Source: Neobacillus piezotolerans
GTDB taxonomy: Bacteria > Bacillota > Bacilli > Bacillales > Cytobacillaceae
DNA: 64,000 nucleotides
Assembly: GCF_003362805.1 (NCBI RefSeq)
Contig: NZ_QNQT01000004.1
Location: 1 to 64,000, forward strand
Reading direction: 5' to 3'
Part shown: positions 45,593 to 53,911 of the stretch, piece after piece
Layout: each line of letters begins with the position of its first letter
Numbering within the stretch: the first letter of the stretch is position 1
Notes under the pieces: generated by a model
Seen by the model: only the letters and a program-made list of their open reading frames with translations
Told to the model about the DNA's origin: nothing
The model's database searches: none
Translations under genes and position numbers: made by a program

Positions 45593-46348
45593 ATGGGAAG
45601 ACTATCAGAAAAAGTTGCGGTAATCACAGGTGGAGCAGGTGGAATCGGAAAAGTAACAGCCAAACGATTTTTAGAAGAAGGAGCAAAAGTTGTATTGGTT
45701 GACTTGTTTGAAGAACCGTTATTGAAAGCGAAAGCAGAGCTTGATCCATATGGTGAAGTATCCATTTTTCAGGCTGATGTTTCAAATGAAGCAGACGTTG
45801 AAAACTATGTGAACAAAACCGTCGAAAAATATGGAAAAATTGATGTGTTCTTCAACAACGCTGGTATCGAAGGTAAGGTGGCTCCGATTACAGAGCAAAA
45901 AGTGGAAGACTTAGATAAGGTTCTTGCAGTTAACGTTCGTGGCGTGTTCTTAGGATTAAAACATGTTCTTCGTGTCATGCAAGAGCAAGGTTACGGAAGT
46001 GTAATCAACACATCATCCGTAGCTGGATTACAAGGTACTCTTTATGTTTCTCCATATATCGCTTCGAAACATGCGGTTGTTGGATTAACAAAAAATGCAG
46101 CACTAGAAGTTGCAAATTCAAATGTTCGAGTAAATTCAATCCATCCTTCACCAGTGAACACTCGAATGATGCGTTCATTAGAGGCAGGATACGAGACAGA
46201 TGAAGAATCACTAGCTAAATCCATTCCACTTGGTCGTTATGGAGAGTCTTCGGACATTGCTAACCTTGTGTTATTCCTTGCCTCTGACGAAAGTAGCTTT
46301 ATCACTGGCGTTCAATACCGTGTTGATGGTGGTATGGGAGCGTTATAA
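45593..46348 (+). CDS. Short-chain dehydrogenase/reductase (SDR)
   Basis: The 251-residue classical SDR has T-G-G-A-G-G-I-G near 13-20, V-D-L after the second strand (NAD-type), N-N-A-G near 90, T-S-S near 142 and Y-I-A-S-K near 157-161, with C-terminal V-D-G-G-M. GGAGG lies upstream of the ATG. It is the only gene inside the inverted repeat 45101-46635 and is the nearest relative of the truncated SDR at 39783. Substrate unknown. Confidence 0.88.
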   Translation: MGRLSEKVAVITGGAGGIGKVTAKRFLEEGAKVVLVDLFEEPLLKAKAELDPYGEVSIFQADVSNEADVENYVNKTVEKYGKIDVFFNNAGIEGKVAPITEQKVEDLDKVLAVNVRGVFLGLKHVLRVMQEQGYGSVINTSSVAGLQGTLYVSPYIASKHAVVGLTKNAALEVANSNVRVNSIHPSPVNTRMMRSLEAGYETDEESLAKSIPLGRYGESSDIANLVLFLASDESSFITGVQYRVDGGMGAL

Positions 46349-46431
46349 GCTTACGTTCAACGTAAAAACTAGTTTTATTATTAGTAATTCCAGAAAAAAG
46401 ACGCTTTACTTTAATAAGAAAGCGTCTCAGA

Positions 46432-46507
46432 CTGTAGGCAAACCCGAATATCTTCGAGTTTGTCTACAGCCTGGAAGCTCGAAGCATACTGGCTCCGAGC
46501 TTTTTTT
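46432..46507 (+). terminator. Two hairpins ending the SDR unit
   Basis: CTGTAGGCAAACCCGA (46432-46447) pairs with TCGAGTTTGTCTACAG (46454-46469); AAGCTCG (46475-46481) then pairs with CGAGCTT (46496-46502), followed by a T-run. Confidence 0.75.
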
Positions 46508-46544
46508 GTGCTAATTTTACTGCAAAAGTATATGCTAAATCAAC

Positions 46545-46635
46545 TGCGAATTACACTGCGAAAAGCACTGCTAATTCGAATTTTGTACTTCAAAACCGAA
46601 CCCTTTAACCAAATTGGTGGTTGCCTTCTTCCGGC
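46545..46635 (-). repeat. Right arm of the inverted repeat, with inverted rlmCD-end core
   Basis: Read on the minus strand this gives GAAGAAGGCAAC, GGGTTCGGTTTT-G-AAGTACAAAA, CGAATTAGCAGT in the same order as at 45101. It therefore includes an inverted copy of the AAGAAGGCAAC core of the rlmCD end. Confidence 0.7.
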
Positions 46636-46889
46636 TTCCTTAAGTACTCGCAAACCTTTCACGCAAAACACCTCTAAAAAACCGGATTGGTTCAAATTTT
46701 TGAGCCGGATGTTTTGAGAAGAGATTTTATGTTATGCCAAAATAAATTATTATTTTCCAATAACTATGTGAATTACTTTAGACTATACAATTGAAAAGTA
46801 TATTAAAATAGATTAAGGTAAATAAGATTCTACTTATGAGTTGTTAAGTAGTGAAAATATAATGAAAAGATAGAAATGGAGATAGGGTA

Positions 46890-47876
46890 TTGAGTAATAA
46901 AATTATAGTAGGAATTGTAGGCTATGGAAATCTTGGCAGAGGAACGATTGAGGCGATCAAGCTATGTCCGGATATGGAGCTTGTGGCTATTTTTACAAGA
47001 AGAGCACCTGAAACCCTTTCAATTAATGAACCAAATGTAGAGGTTTTGCCTATTTCAAGTGCAGAGGAATATAAGGACAAAATTGATGTGATGATCTTAT
47101 GTGGAGGTTCAGCAACAGATCTTCCAGAACAAGGTCCATATTTTGCTAGAATGTTTAACACAATCGACAGTTATGATACTCATGCAAAGATTCCTGGATA
47201 TTTCGATGCGGTAGATCAAATGGCGAAAGAAAGCGGCAAGACAAGCATAATCTCAGTCGGCTGGGATCCTGGTCTATTTTCACTGAATCGTTTAATGGCT
47301 GAAGCCATTCTGCCAAATGGTGAAACGTACACCTTCTGGGGGAAAGGGCTTAGCCAAGGACATTCAGACGCTATTCGCAGAGTAGAGGGTGTAGCCGGTG
47401 GTGTTCAGTATACGGTTCCAATTGATGAAGCGATCCTGAAGGTCAAAAGTGGAGTTAATCCTGAATTATCTACAGGTGAAAAACACCGCCGTGTCTGTTA
47501 TGTCGTAGCGCAAGAAGGGTATGACAAGGCAAAAATCGAACACGATATTAAAACAATGCCGAACTACTTTGCTGACTATGAGACAGAAGTAAACTTTATT
47601 ACAGCAGAAGAATTAAAAGAGAACCACTCAAAATTACCACATGGCGGTTTTGTCATTCGAAGCGGAAAAACAGGAAATGACAATAACCAAATTATTGAAT
47701 ACTTCCTTAACTTAGAGAGCAATCCTGAATTTACAGCTAGTGTACTAGTGGCATATGCAAGAGCAGCTTATCGTTTAAATAAAGAAGGACAAGCTGGTGC
47801 AAAAACGGTTTTTGATGTTGCACCCGGTTATCTGTCTCCAAAATCCGCGGAGGATTTGAGAAGAGACCTATTGTAA
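46890..47876 (+). CDS. ddh: meso-Diaminopimelate D-dehydrogenase
   Basis: Ddh reductively aminates tetrahydrodipicolinate to meso-diaminopimelate with NADPH, a one-step bypass in lysine and cell-wall synthesis. The 328-residue product has the family length, the Rossmann start V-G-I-V-G-Y-G-N-L-G-R-G near 7-18, C-G-G-S-A-T-D near 74, S-Y-D-T-H near 94 and S-V-G-W-D-P-G near 123-129 followed by the K-G-L-S-Q-G-H-S-D-A block near 152-161. It starts with TTG after GGAGATAGGG. It is an accessory rather than universal Bacillus gene and lies inside the island. Confidence 0.92.
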   Translation: MSNKIIVGIVGYGNLGRGTIEAIKLCPDMELVAIFTRRAPETLSINEPNVEVLPISSAEEYKDKIDVMILCGGSATDLPEQGPYFARMFNTIDSYDTHAKIPGYFDAVDQMAKESGKTSIISVGWDPGLFSLNRLMAEAILPNGETYTFWGKGLSQGHSDAIRRVEGVAGGVQYTVPIDEAILKVKSGVNPELSTGEKHRRVCYVVAQEGYDKAKIEHDIKTMPNYFADYETEVNFITAEELKENHSKLPHGGFVIRSGKTGNDNNQIIEYFLNLESNPEFTASVLVAYARAAYRLNKEGQAGAKTVFDVAPGYLSPKSAEDLRRDLL

Positions 47877-47977
47877 AAGGGAATCCTGTCCCCCGGTACG
47901 TCAATGATTTGATTTATTGCCTCGAGGGTCAGGATCCACGGAAAAAGATAATGTTATTATGATAAAAAATCACCAAT

Positions 47978-48007
47978 AACCCGAGTGTTGTCACTTACAC
48001 TCGGGTT
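47978..48007. repeat. Hairpin of a short dispersed repeat family
   Basis: AACCCGAGTGT and ACACTCGGGTT form a perfect 11-bp stem around TGTCACTT. Related sequences with the AACCC..GTGTT..CAC.TACAC core lie at 42389-42428 and 59518-59544. Confidence 0.7.
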
Positions 48008-48134
48008 GTTAAATTTCATTAAGTTTTGAATAGATAAATTTGTAGATTTATCGGAAAATTAATTACTATATTAGAATAGACAAATCTCACTGAAAAAAGA
48101 TTCATTGACGAGACTATATGGGTTGGAATGTAAG

Positions 48135-48320
48135 TTGATTGGAGCGGAGGGCACCGACTCCTGCGGGATGCAGCGGCAAGGTGGAGACCCCGCAGGCGCT
48201 AGCGCCGAGGAGGCTCCACTGACGCCCCGCGGAAAGCGTGTGCCTCGTGACAGGCAAAAACCGCCTGTCCCTGCGATGATTATTCTTGGAAGCTTTCTTT
48301 TGTGGAGCGGAAATCAACCG
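48135..48320. repeat. GC-rich dispersed intergenic repeat of Bacillus type
   Basis: The core includes GGAGCGGAGGGCACCGACTC, ACCCCGCAGGCGCTAGCGCC, GAGGAGGCTC and CCCCGCGGAAAGCGTGTGCC, then GGAGCGGAAATCAACCG. Elements with this shape occur in multiple intergenic copies in many Bacillus genomes (general knowledge). The 96-codon frame across it is not accepted as a gene. Confidence 0.75.
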
Positions 48321-48396
48321 CAAGGCACATTAGAATATACAATATCTGATTCAACCTATATAGTTGCTTTAAAAAAGATAATCCACCAAGATTAAA

Positions 48397-49185
48397 TTAA
48401 TCAATTATTCTTTCCGGACAGGAATAGACATTGAATGACTCTCCCCTTATAAAGCCGACCGCTGTAATGTTTAAATCCTGGGCAAGCTTGATCGCCAAAT
48501 CGGTTGGCGCAGACTTGGACAATACAATTCCTACCCCAATCTTCGCAGCCTTCAATAACACTTCAGAAGAGATTCTTCCGCTGAATACAATAATTTTATC
48601 CCTCACAGAAACATTATTCAAAATACTATATCCGAATAATTTATCCAGCGCGTTATGCCTGCCAATATCGGTACGGACAGCAATGACCTCATCCGGTGTG
48701 CACAGTGCTGCATTATGGACTCCTCCGGTTTCCTGAAACACCTCTGAGCTGTTTTGCATTTCATTCATGAGGTAAATGCTTTGGGATGCACTTATTTTCG
48801 TTTTTGACATGGACGTCCTAGCCGTCCGGGCGTCATTGTGGAAATAGAACTGGCGGCTTTTCCCGCAGCAAGAGCCGATGAACCGTTTTGAATAATATTG
48901 CTGATTCGTAGTTGAATTCACCTTCAATTCAACGTAGGCATATCCACGATCTTCGTCGATGTTGAGTGATAGTATGTCACTGTAAGTGCGTATGACACCT
49001 TCCGATGCAAGGAAACCGATAACCATTTCTTCAAAATGGGTAGGAGTCACGACCATTGTCGCAAACTCAACGTTATTGACGAACACAGTCAAAGGGAATT
49101 CGTTAACAATCACATCTTCAACATGACGAAAACGGCCATTGGCATATTTGGTTATTTGATATTTTTGGCTCATACTTTCCAGCAT
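48397..49185 (-). CDS. fdhD: Formate dehydrogenase accessory sulfurtransferase FdhD
   Basis: FdhD passes sulfur from IscS-type desulfurases to the molybdenum cofactor of formate dehydrogenase. The 262-residue product has the N-terminal P-L-T-V-F-V-N strand, G-F-L-A-S-E-G-V-I near 58, the cysteine pair in G-S-C-C-G-K near 105 and the cofactor region R-T-D-I-G-R-H-N-A-L-D-K near 170. ATG 49185 is preferred to the upstream GTG because GGGGTGAGG fits it. It is divergent from the transporter and oxidoreductase genes that follow. Confidence 0.93.
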   Translation of the reverse strand: MLESMSQKYQITKYANGRFRHVEDVIVNEFPLTVFVNNVEFATMVVTPTHFEEMVIGFLASEGVIRTYSDILSLNIDEDRGYAYVELKVNSTTNQQYYSKRFIGSCCGKSRQFYFHNDARTARTSMSKTKISASQSIYLMNEMQNSSEVFQETGGVHNAALCTPDEVIAVRTDIGRHNALDKLFGYSILNNVSVRDKIIVFSGRISSEVLLKAAKIGVGIVLSKSAPTDLAIKLAQDLNITAVGFIRGESFNVYSCPERIID

Positions 49186-49302
49186 AATCCTCACCCCAAA
49201 TTTGTGACGAAATTTCGAATAATTAAAATCTAATCATATTCTTCTCATTTTCACAAGGAAAATAATTAACATGCACATAGTGAAAAATTATTTGGTTAGG
49301 AG

Positions 49303-49331
49303 TTGCGCTTGACTTTGTGAAATGATAAAAT
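49303..49331 (+). promoter_or_regulatory. Promoter of the formate/oxalate module with TTTGTGAA/TTCACAAA half-sites
   Basis: TTGCGC (49303-49308) and TAAAAT (49326-49331) are 17 bp apart. TTTGTGAA lies at 49315-49322 and its inverse TTCACAAA at 49342-49349, flanking the -10; this spacing is too wide for a standard Fnr box and I cannot name the regulator. Confidence 0.45.
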
Positions 49332-49416
49332 TTTTGTAAAGTTCACAAAAATGTCACATTTTGATTCGGAATAGCGACCCTGTTCTCGGTTAAAGTGTGA
49401 ACATTTGAAAGCGATT

Positions 49417-49468
49417 ACTGTTAGTCTGAAAGTAGCGAACCTGCTGGAACCTAACCGTCAGTTTTTTT
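49417..49468 (+). terminator. Leader terminator before the OFA transporter
   Basis: ACTGTTAG (49417-49424) pairs with CTAA...CAGT (49451-49462), with an inner AGC/GCT stem, followed by seven T. It sits between the inferred promoter and the start codon, so it may work as an attenuator. A second hairpin GCATGT/ACATGC follows at 49471-49490. Confidence 0.55.
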
Positions 49469-49573
49469 CTGCATGTAACCTTATACATGCATGATAAATT
49501 GGCGGTTTTTTGCTGCAATTTGCCCTACAGACAAACAGTCTATAAAGAAAATATACAAACGAGGAGGAACGAA

Positions 49574-50830
49574 ATGAAAACGAAAAACCGATGGCTCATT
49601 GCTGCATCGGCTGTGGGAATTCATATTTCCATTGGCTCTGTCTATGCTTGGAGCAACTTTACAAATCCCTTAATGGAGCAATTTGGCTGGACCGCAAAGC
49701 AAGTGCAATTCACCTTCAGCCTTGCGATTCTTTTCCTTGGCTTGTCTGCTGCTTTCCTTGGCCACTTTGTCGAAAAGCATGGGCCGAGAAAGGCTGGACT
49801 TCTTGCAGCCGCGTTCTTCGGCGCCGGCATTTTAGGTTCGGGACTCGCTGTAAATCTTGGTTCCCTGCCGCTACTGTATATAACCTACGGGGTTTTGGGC
49901 GGAATCGGCTTGGGAGTCGGCTATATCGCTCCGGTTTCAACGCTTGTAAAATGGTTCCCAGACAGGCGCGGCCTTGCAACAGGCCTTGCGATCATGGGAT
50001 TTGGTTTCGCGGCTGCAATAAGCAGTCCTATCATGGATTCATTGATTAAATCGGTTGGCACCGCTAATACTTTTTTTATTTTGGGAGCTGCCTATTTCGC
50101 AATTATGACATTATCATCTCTTTATTTGGAAAAGCCTCCAGTGAATTGGCTTCCTGAAGGATTCAAGGAAAAGGTCCAGTCCGGAAAAGCCAAAGTTAAG
50201 CAGGATCTATCTCAATTAACGGCTAATGAAGCTGTCAAAACCAAGCGTTTTTACTATCTGTGGCTTATGCTATTCATTAACGTAACGTGCGGGATCGCAA
50301 TTCTGTCCGCTGCAAAGCCACTGTCGCAAGAAAGTATTGGATTGACGACAGCCGGAGCAGCTGCGCTTGTCGGCGTAATGGGGCTATTCAACGGTTTCGG
50401 CCGACTTGGCTGGGCATCAATTTCCGATTATATCGGCCGTCCTAACACGTATACCATTTTCTTCGCGACTCAAATTATCTTGTTTGCGTTGCTGCCGCAT
50501 ACAACAAATGCCTTGCTGTTCCAAATCATGCTGGCGATTGTCTACACTATGTACGGCGGCGGTTTCGCTTCCATTCCTGCCTACATCGGTGATTTGTTTG
50601 GAACGAAACAGCTTGGTGCGATTCATGGTTATATTCTAACAGCATGGGCGGCGGCAGGGTTGGCGGGCCCGATGTTTGCAGCGTGGATGTTTGATAAAAC
50701 ACAAAGCTATGCAGCAAGCCTTACCTATTTCGCAGCATTGTTTGTCGTTGCACTTGTCGTATCAATCGTCATCCGCTTTGACATACGCAAGTTACGCAAA
50801 CAAAACGAGCAAAAGAAGCTCGCATCTTGA
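49574..50830 (+). CDS. OFA-family (oxalate/formate antiporter-type) MFS transporter
   Basis: The 418-residue protein has about 12 membrane segments and the OFA pattern at its start (I-G-S-V-Y-A-W-S-N-F near 20-29), with the MFS loop G-P-R-K-A-G near 78 and W-F-P-D-R-R-G-L-A-T-G near 138-148. The family exchanges oxalate, formate or related monocarboxylates. ATG 49574 follows GAGGAGG; the frame is open further upstream without a site. Its place beside fdhD and the formate dehydrogenase-like gene favours formate or oxalate as substrate. Confidence 0.88.
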   Translation: MKTKNRWLIAASAVGIHISIGSVYAWSNFTNPLMEQFGWTAKQVQFTFSLAILFLGLSAAFLGHFVEKHGPRKAGLLAAAFFGAGILGSGLAVNLGSLPLLYITYGVLGGIGLGVGYIAPVSTLVKWFPDRRGLATGLAIMGFGFAAAISSPIMDSLIKSVGTANTFFILGAAYFAIMTLSSLYLEKPPVNWLPEGFKEKVQSGKAKVKQDLSQLTANEAVKTKRFYYLWLMLFINVTCGIAILSAAKPLSQESIGLTTAGAAALVGVMGLFNGFGRLGWASISDYIGRPNTYTIFFATQIILFALLPHTTNALLFQIMLAIVYTMYGGGFASIPAYIGDLFGTKQLGAIHGYILTAWAAAGLAGPMFAAWMFDKTQSYAASLTYFAALFVVALVVSIVIRFDIRKLRKQNEQKKLAS

Positions 50831-50899
50831 TTTCTTTTTTAATTTAGCTCCGTATGGTAAAATACCAATCATTATGAGCCTCTGGAGTTGGGGGAAATT

Positions 50900-51259
50900 A
50901 TGAATAAATACGAAGCTGAGTTTAGTAATCTGGTCCGTTCCTTTCGGAAGAAGCATATGGGAAAAGGGCCAAGCAGAATTACCACTACATTTTGCAAAAA
51001 CTGGGCAATTTGCGAAATGGAAGGAAACCTTTCGCCGGTAGAGAAATTCATCGCTTCCGCAAACGAGGGAAAACAGGCATTGCGTGCCGCCAGAACCGAA
51101 ATGGTAAAAGAAATGTACCGGAAAAACCCTCCTGTGGAAATGGAAGAATTCCTTGGCTGTAAATTTGTTGAGGTTTTCGTCGATATTGATATCGACCGTG
51201 ACTTTGGAATGTCAGTTTTTGTTTTTGATCAAGACATCGAAAAAAAGTTTTGTAATTAA
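50900..51259 (+). CDS. DUF2294 family protein
   Basis: The 119-residue product carries the DUF2294 pattern: G-K-G-P-x-x-I-x-T near 23, a central helix, and a beta-hairpin end with V-D-I-D-I-D-R-D-F-G-M-S-V-F-V-F. GGGGGAAATT precedes ATG 50900. DUF2294 genes often lie next to formate dehydrogenase-type genes in Bacilli, as here, but have no known function. A long hairpin terminator follows. Confidence 0.82.
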   Translation: MNKYEAEFSNLVRSFRKKHMGKGPSRITTTFCKNWAICEMEGNLSPVEKFIASANEGKQALRAARTEMVKEMYRKNPPVEMEEFLGCKFVEVFVDIDIDRDFGMSVFVFDQDIEKKFCN

Positions 51260-51298
51260 ATTGAAGGTATGGCACTTGGCAGCGTCCCTGCTAAAGAC

Positions 51299-51356
51299 TA
51301 ACCACCGTTTACTTTGGAATTCTTTGAAATTCCAGTGTTTGCGGTGGTTTTTTCTT
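51299..51356 (+). terminator. Terminator between DUF2294 and the oxidoreductase gene
   Basis: AACCACCG pairs with CGGTGGTT and TGGAATT with AATTCCA, followed by TTTTTTC. Some read-through may still supply the next gene. Confidence 0.75.
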
Positions 51357-51399
51357 TTAAGAAAAGCTTTATTTATTGATTTAAATAGGAGTGTTTTAT

Positions 51400-53760
51400 A
51401 TGGGAAAAACGAAGCATCCAGGACCTCAGAAAAAAGCGGCTATGCCGGCACCGGAACATTGGGTCAGCCCCATTCCGTTCGGGCTCGGCAAAGTAAAGCC
51501 GAAACATATACGTGATACTGTTAAAACACTATGGGAAAACCGCGACAATTTCGGGTATGCTACCAATATCCTGACAAAAGGGGTGTGTGACGGCTGTGCA
51601 CTCGGAGTGTCGGGGCTTCAGGATCAGACATTGACAGGCCCTCACATTTGCACGACAAGATTGAACGTGCTTCGCTTGAATACAATCGGGGCGATTAAAC
51701 CGGAAATCCTTCATGCCGATATTGATGAACTAAGGAAATACAGCAGTTCAGAGCTCCGAAAGCTCGGCAGGATTCCTTATCCGATGATCCGCAGGAAAGG
51801 TGAGCGCAGGTTCTCACGGATAAACTGGGATGATGCTATGAATATGATCGCTGGAAAGATGAAGACGCTTGATCCGAAACAATTTGCGTTTTACATGACC
51901 GCGCGCGGAATTACGAATGAAACATATTATGTCGCGGCGAAGGTATCCCGTTTCCTTGGCACAAACAATATCGACAACGCCAGCCGGATTTGCCATTCCC
52001 CTTCAAAGACGGCAATGAAGCGCTCTATCGGCGTTGGGGCTTCGACCGCCAACTACCTTGATTGGATTGGTACGGATGTACTTGTTTTCTGGGGAAGCGT
52101 TGCTTCCAACAGTTCACCGGTCTCCTCAAAATACATGTTGGAAGCAAAGAAAAAAGGCACAAAAATTATCGTTGTTAATCCATATCGGGAACCGGCACTG
52201 GATAAATACTGGATTCCTTCGTCCCCTGAATCCGCTTTGTTCGGAACAAAGCTTGCCGATGATTTTTACCAAGTGAATATCGGTGGGGATATCGCATTTA
52301 TGCACGGAATAATGAAGCATTGGTTTGAAATGGAGGAAAACAGGCACGGTTCGGCAATTAACCACGCATTCGTCCAAGAACACGTAAATGGCTACCCCGA
52401 GTTAGTGGCGCATGTCCAGCAGCAATCATGGGAAGACATTGAAAAATCTTCGGGAGTTACTAAGGACCGTATCGCTGAATTGGCTGAGTTGCTTGCGAAT
52501 AGCAAAAACGCTGTCTATGCATGGGCGATGGGTTTAACGATGCACTCCTTTGCCACGGATAATATTTCCCAGGTGGCCAACCTTGCTTTATTGCGCGGGC
52601 ATCTAGGTAGAAAATATACAGGGTTAATGCCTTTCCGGGGCCATTCTTCTGTACAAGGGTCGGGAGAAATGGGTGCGGACCCCTTTGTTTTGCCAGGTGG
52701 AGATTTCTATGGCGAAAATATAGACCGGATTGAACGGCTTTGGGGATTCAAGCTGCCTGAATGGCAGGGAGATATAGTCGGGGTCACTCTGGAAAACATA
52801 GTCCTGCCAGATGATCATGAACGAAAAATCAAACTTTACTATATGTCGGGCGGTAATTTCCTGGAAACGATGCCGGATCCGGAATTTATAGAAAAGGCAT
52901 TGTCCGAGCTTGAAATTCGTGTCCACCAGGATATCATTCTTAACACGTCTACCCTGCTTGATGCCAAGGAAGCGGTCTTAGTCCTTCCGGCAAAGACACG
53001 TTACGAGCAGGAAGGCGGTGGTACATCCACTTCAACTGAACGTATGGTTTATTTTAGCCCGGAAATTCCGGGAAACAAGAATCGGATCGAGGAAGCGCGT
53101 GAAGAGTGGAAAATTTATGTCGATCTTGCTAAGCGAGTGAAGCCGGAAACGGCAGATGCGGTCGATTTTAAGGATGCACAGGAAATCCGCAATGAAATCG
53201 CATTAGCCAACCCTAACTATGACGGTATCCAGCACTTGAAAAATGCAGGCGATGTATTTCAGTGGGGCGGCGCCTGGTTGTGTGAGGATGGAATTTGTCC
53301 TACCCCGGATGGACGGGGAAATCTCATTGCTGTTGATATCCCTGAACTAGGTAAAAAGGAAGGCCAATTCGTTGTTACATCCCGCCGGGGCAAGCAGTTT
53401 AACTCCATGGTTTATAATGAAGTGGATCCATTGAATGGTGCTGGCCGCTATGATGTATTAATGAACGAAGAAGATGCCCGGGAACTGAGCATAGCAGAAG
53501 GGGAAGGAGTCGTTCTTTACAATGGATTCGGCGTTTTCCAGGGAAGGGCGAAGTTTGTTGAAATCTCGCGCGGAAATGTTCAGGTTCACTTCCCGGAAGG
53601 CAACTTCCTCTTGCCTCGGGGACGGTATGAAAAATATGCCGGCATCCCGGATTACAATATCATTGTCAGCCTGGAAAAGGCAGACCGCTTCAGCGCAAGG
53701 AAAGACGTTCAATATGTAGAAAAACGCATTGAAGAAGACGAAATCGATGCACCAGCATAA
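51400..53760 (+). CDS. FdhF/YdeP-family molybdopterin oxidoreductase (formate dehydrogenase-like)
   Basis: The 786-residue protein belongs to the bis-molybdopterin oxidoreductases of the YdeP type. Near the N-terminus only C-D-G-C-A-L-G is present (near 63-69), so the usual four-cysteine [4Fe-4S] motif is not obvious. The molybdenum region includes S-R-I-C-H-S-P-S near 193-200, and the C-terminal molybdopterin-binding domain follows from about 665 (V-T-S-R-R-G-K-Q-F-N-S-M). ATG 51400 fits AGGAG. With fdhD and the OFA transporter it suggests formate or a linked acid as substrate, but YdeP relatives are not proven formate dehydrogenases. Confidence 0.88.
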   Translation: MGKTKHPGPQKKAAMPAPEHWVSPIPFGLGKVKPKHIRDTVKTLWENRDNFGYATNILTKGVCDGCALGVSGLQDQTLTGPHICTTRLNVLRLNTIGAIKPEILHADIDELRKYSSSELRKLGRIPYPMIRRKGERRFSRINWDDAMNMIAGKMKTLDPKQFAFYMTARGITNETYYVAAKVSRFLGTNNIDNASRICHSPSKTAMKRSIGVGASTANYLDWIGTDVLVFWGSVASNSSPVSSKYMLEAKKKGTKIIVVNPYREPALDKYWIPSSPESALFGTKLADDFYQVNIGGDIAFMHGIMKHWFEMEENRHGSAINHAFVQEHVNGYPELVAHVQQQSWEDIEKSSGVTKDRIAELAELLANSKNAVYAWAMGLTMHSFATDNISQVANLALLRGHLGRKYTGLMPFRGHSSVQGSGEMGADPFVLPGGDFYGENIDRIERLWGFKLPEWQGDIVGVTLENIVLPDDHERKIKLYYMSGGNFLETMPDPEFIEKALSELEIRVHQDIILNTSTLLDAKEAVLVLPAKTRYEQEGGGTSTSTERMVYFSPEIPGNKNRIEEAREEWKIYVDLAKRVKPETADAVDFKDAQEIRNEIALANPNYDGIQHLKNAGDVFQWGGAWLCEDGICPTPDGRGNLIAVDIPELGKKEGQFVVTSRRGKQFNSMVYNEVDPLNGAGRYDVLMNEEDARELSIAEGEGVVLYNGFGVFQGRAKFVEISRGNVQVHFPEGNFLLPRGRYEKYAGIPDYNIIVSLEKADRFSARKDVQYVEKRIEEDEIDAPA

Positions 53761-53818
53761 ACTTATTACTTCTCGTGTAATCAAAATATAGTAGATAGAT
53801 CTTTTGACTGTAAAACAT

Positions 53819-53856
53819 AAGGTACAACTAGTAATAATATTAGTTGTACCTTTTGA
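53819..53856. terminator. Bidirectional terminator between oxidoreductase and M3 peptidase
   Basis: AAGGTACAACTA at 53819-53830 pairs perfectly with TAGTTGTACCTT at 53841-53852, with T on both outgoing strands. Confidence 0.85.
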
Positions 53857-53911
53857 ATTGAAAACTTCCAATTTTCCTCTGCGAAGAATCGTCTACAGTC
53901 CTTCCGCTTCG

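Noticed and set aside
47877-48104. Possible gene between ddh and the dispersed repeat
   Set aside because: No frame with a ribosome binding site was found; it holds the hairpin at 47978 only.
48105-48395. 96-codon open frame
   Set aside because: It lies over a GC-rich dispersed repeat, has no ribosome binding site and encodes low-complexity sequence.
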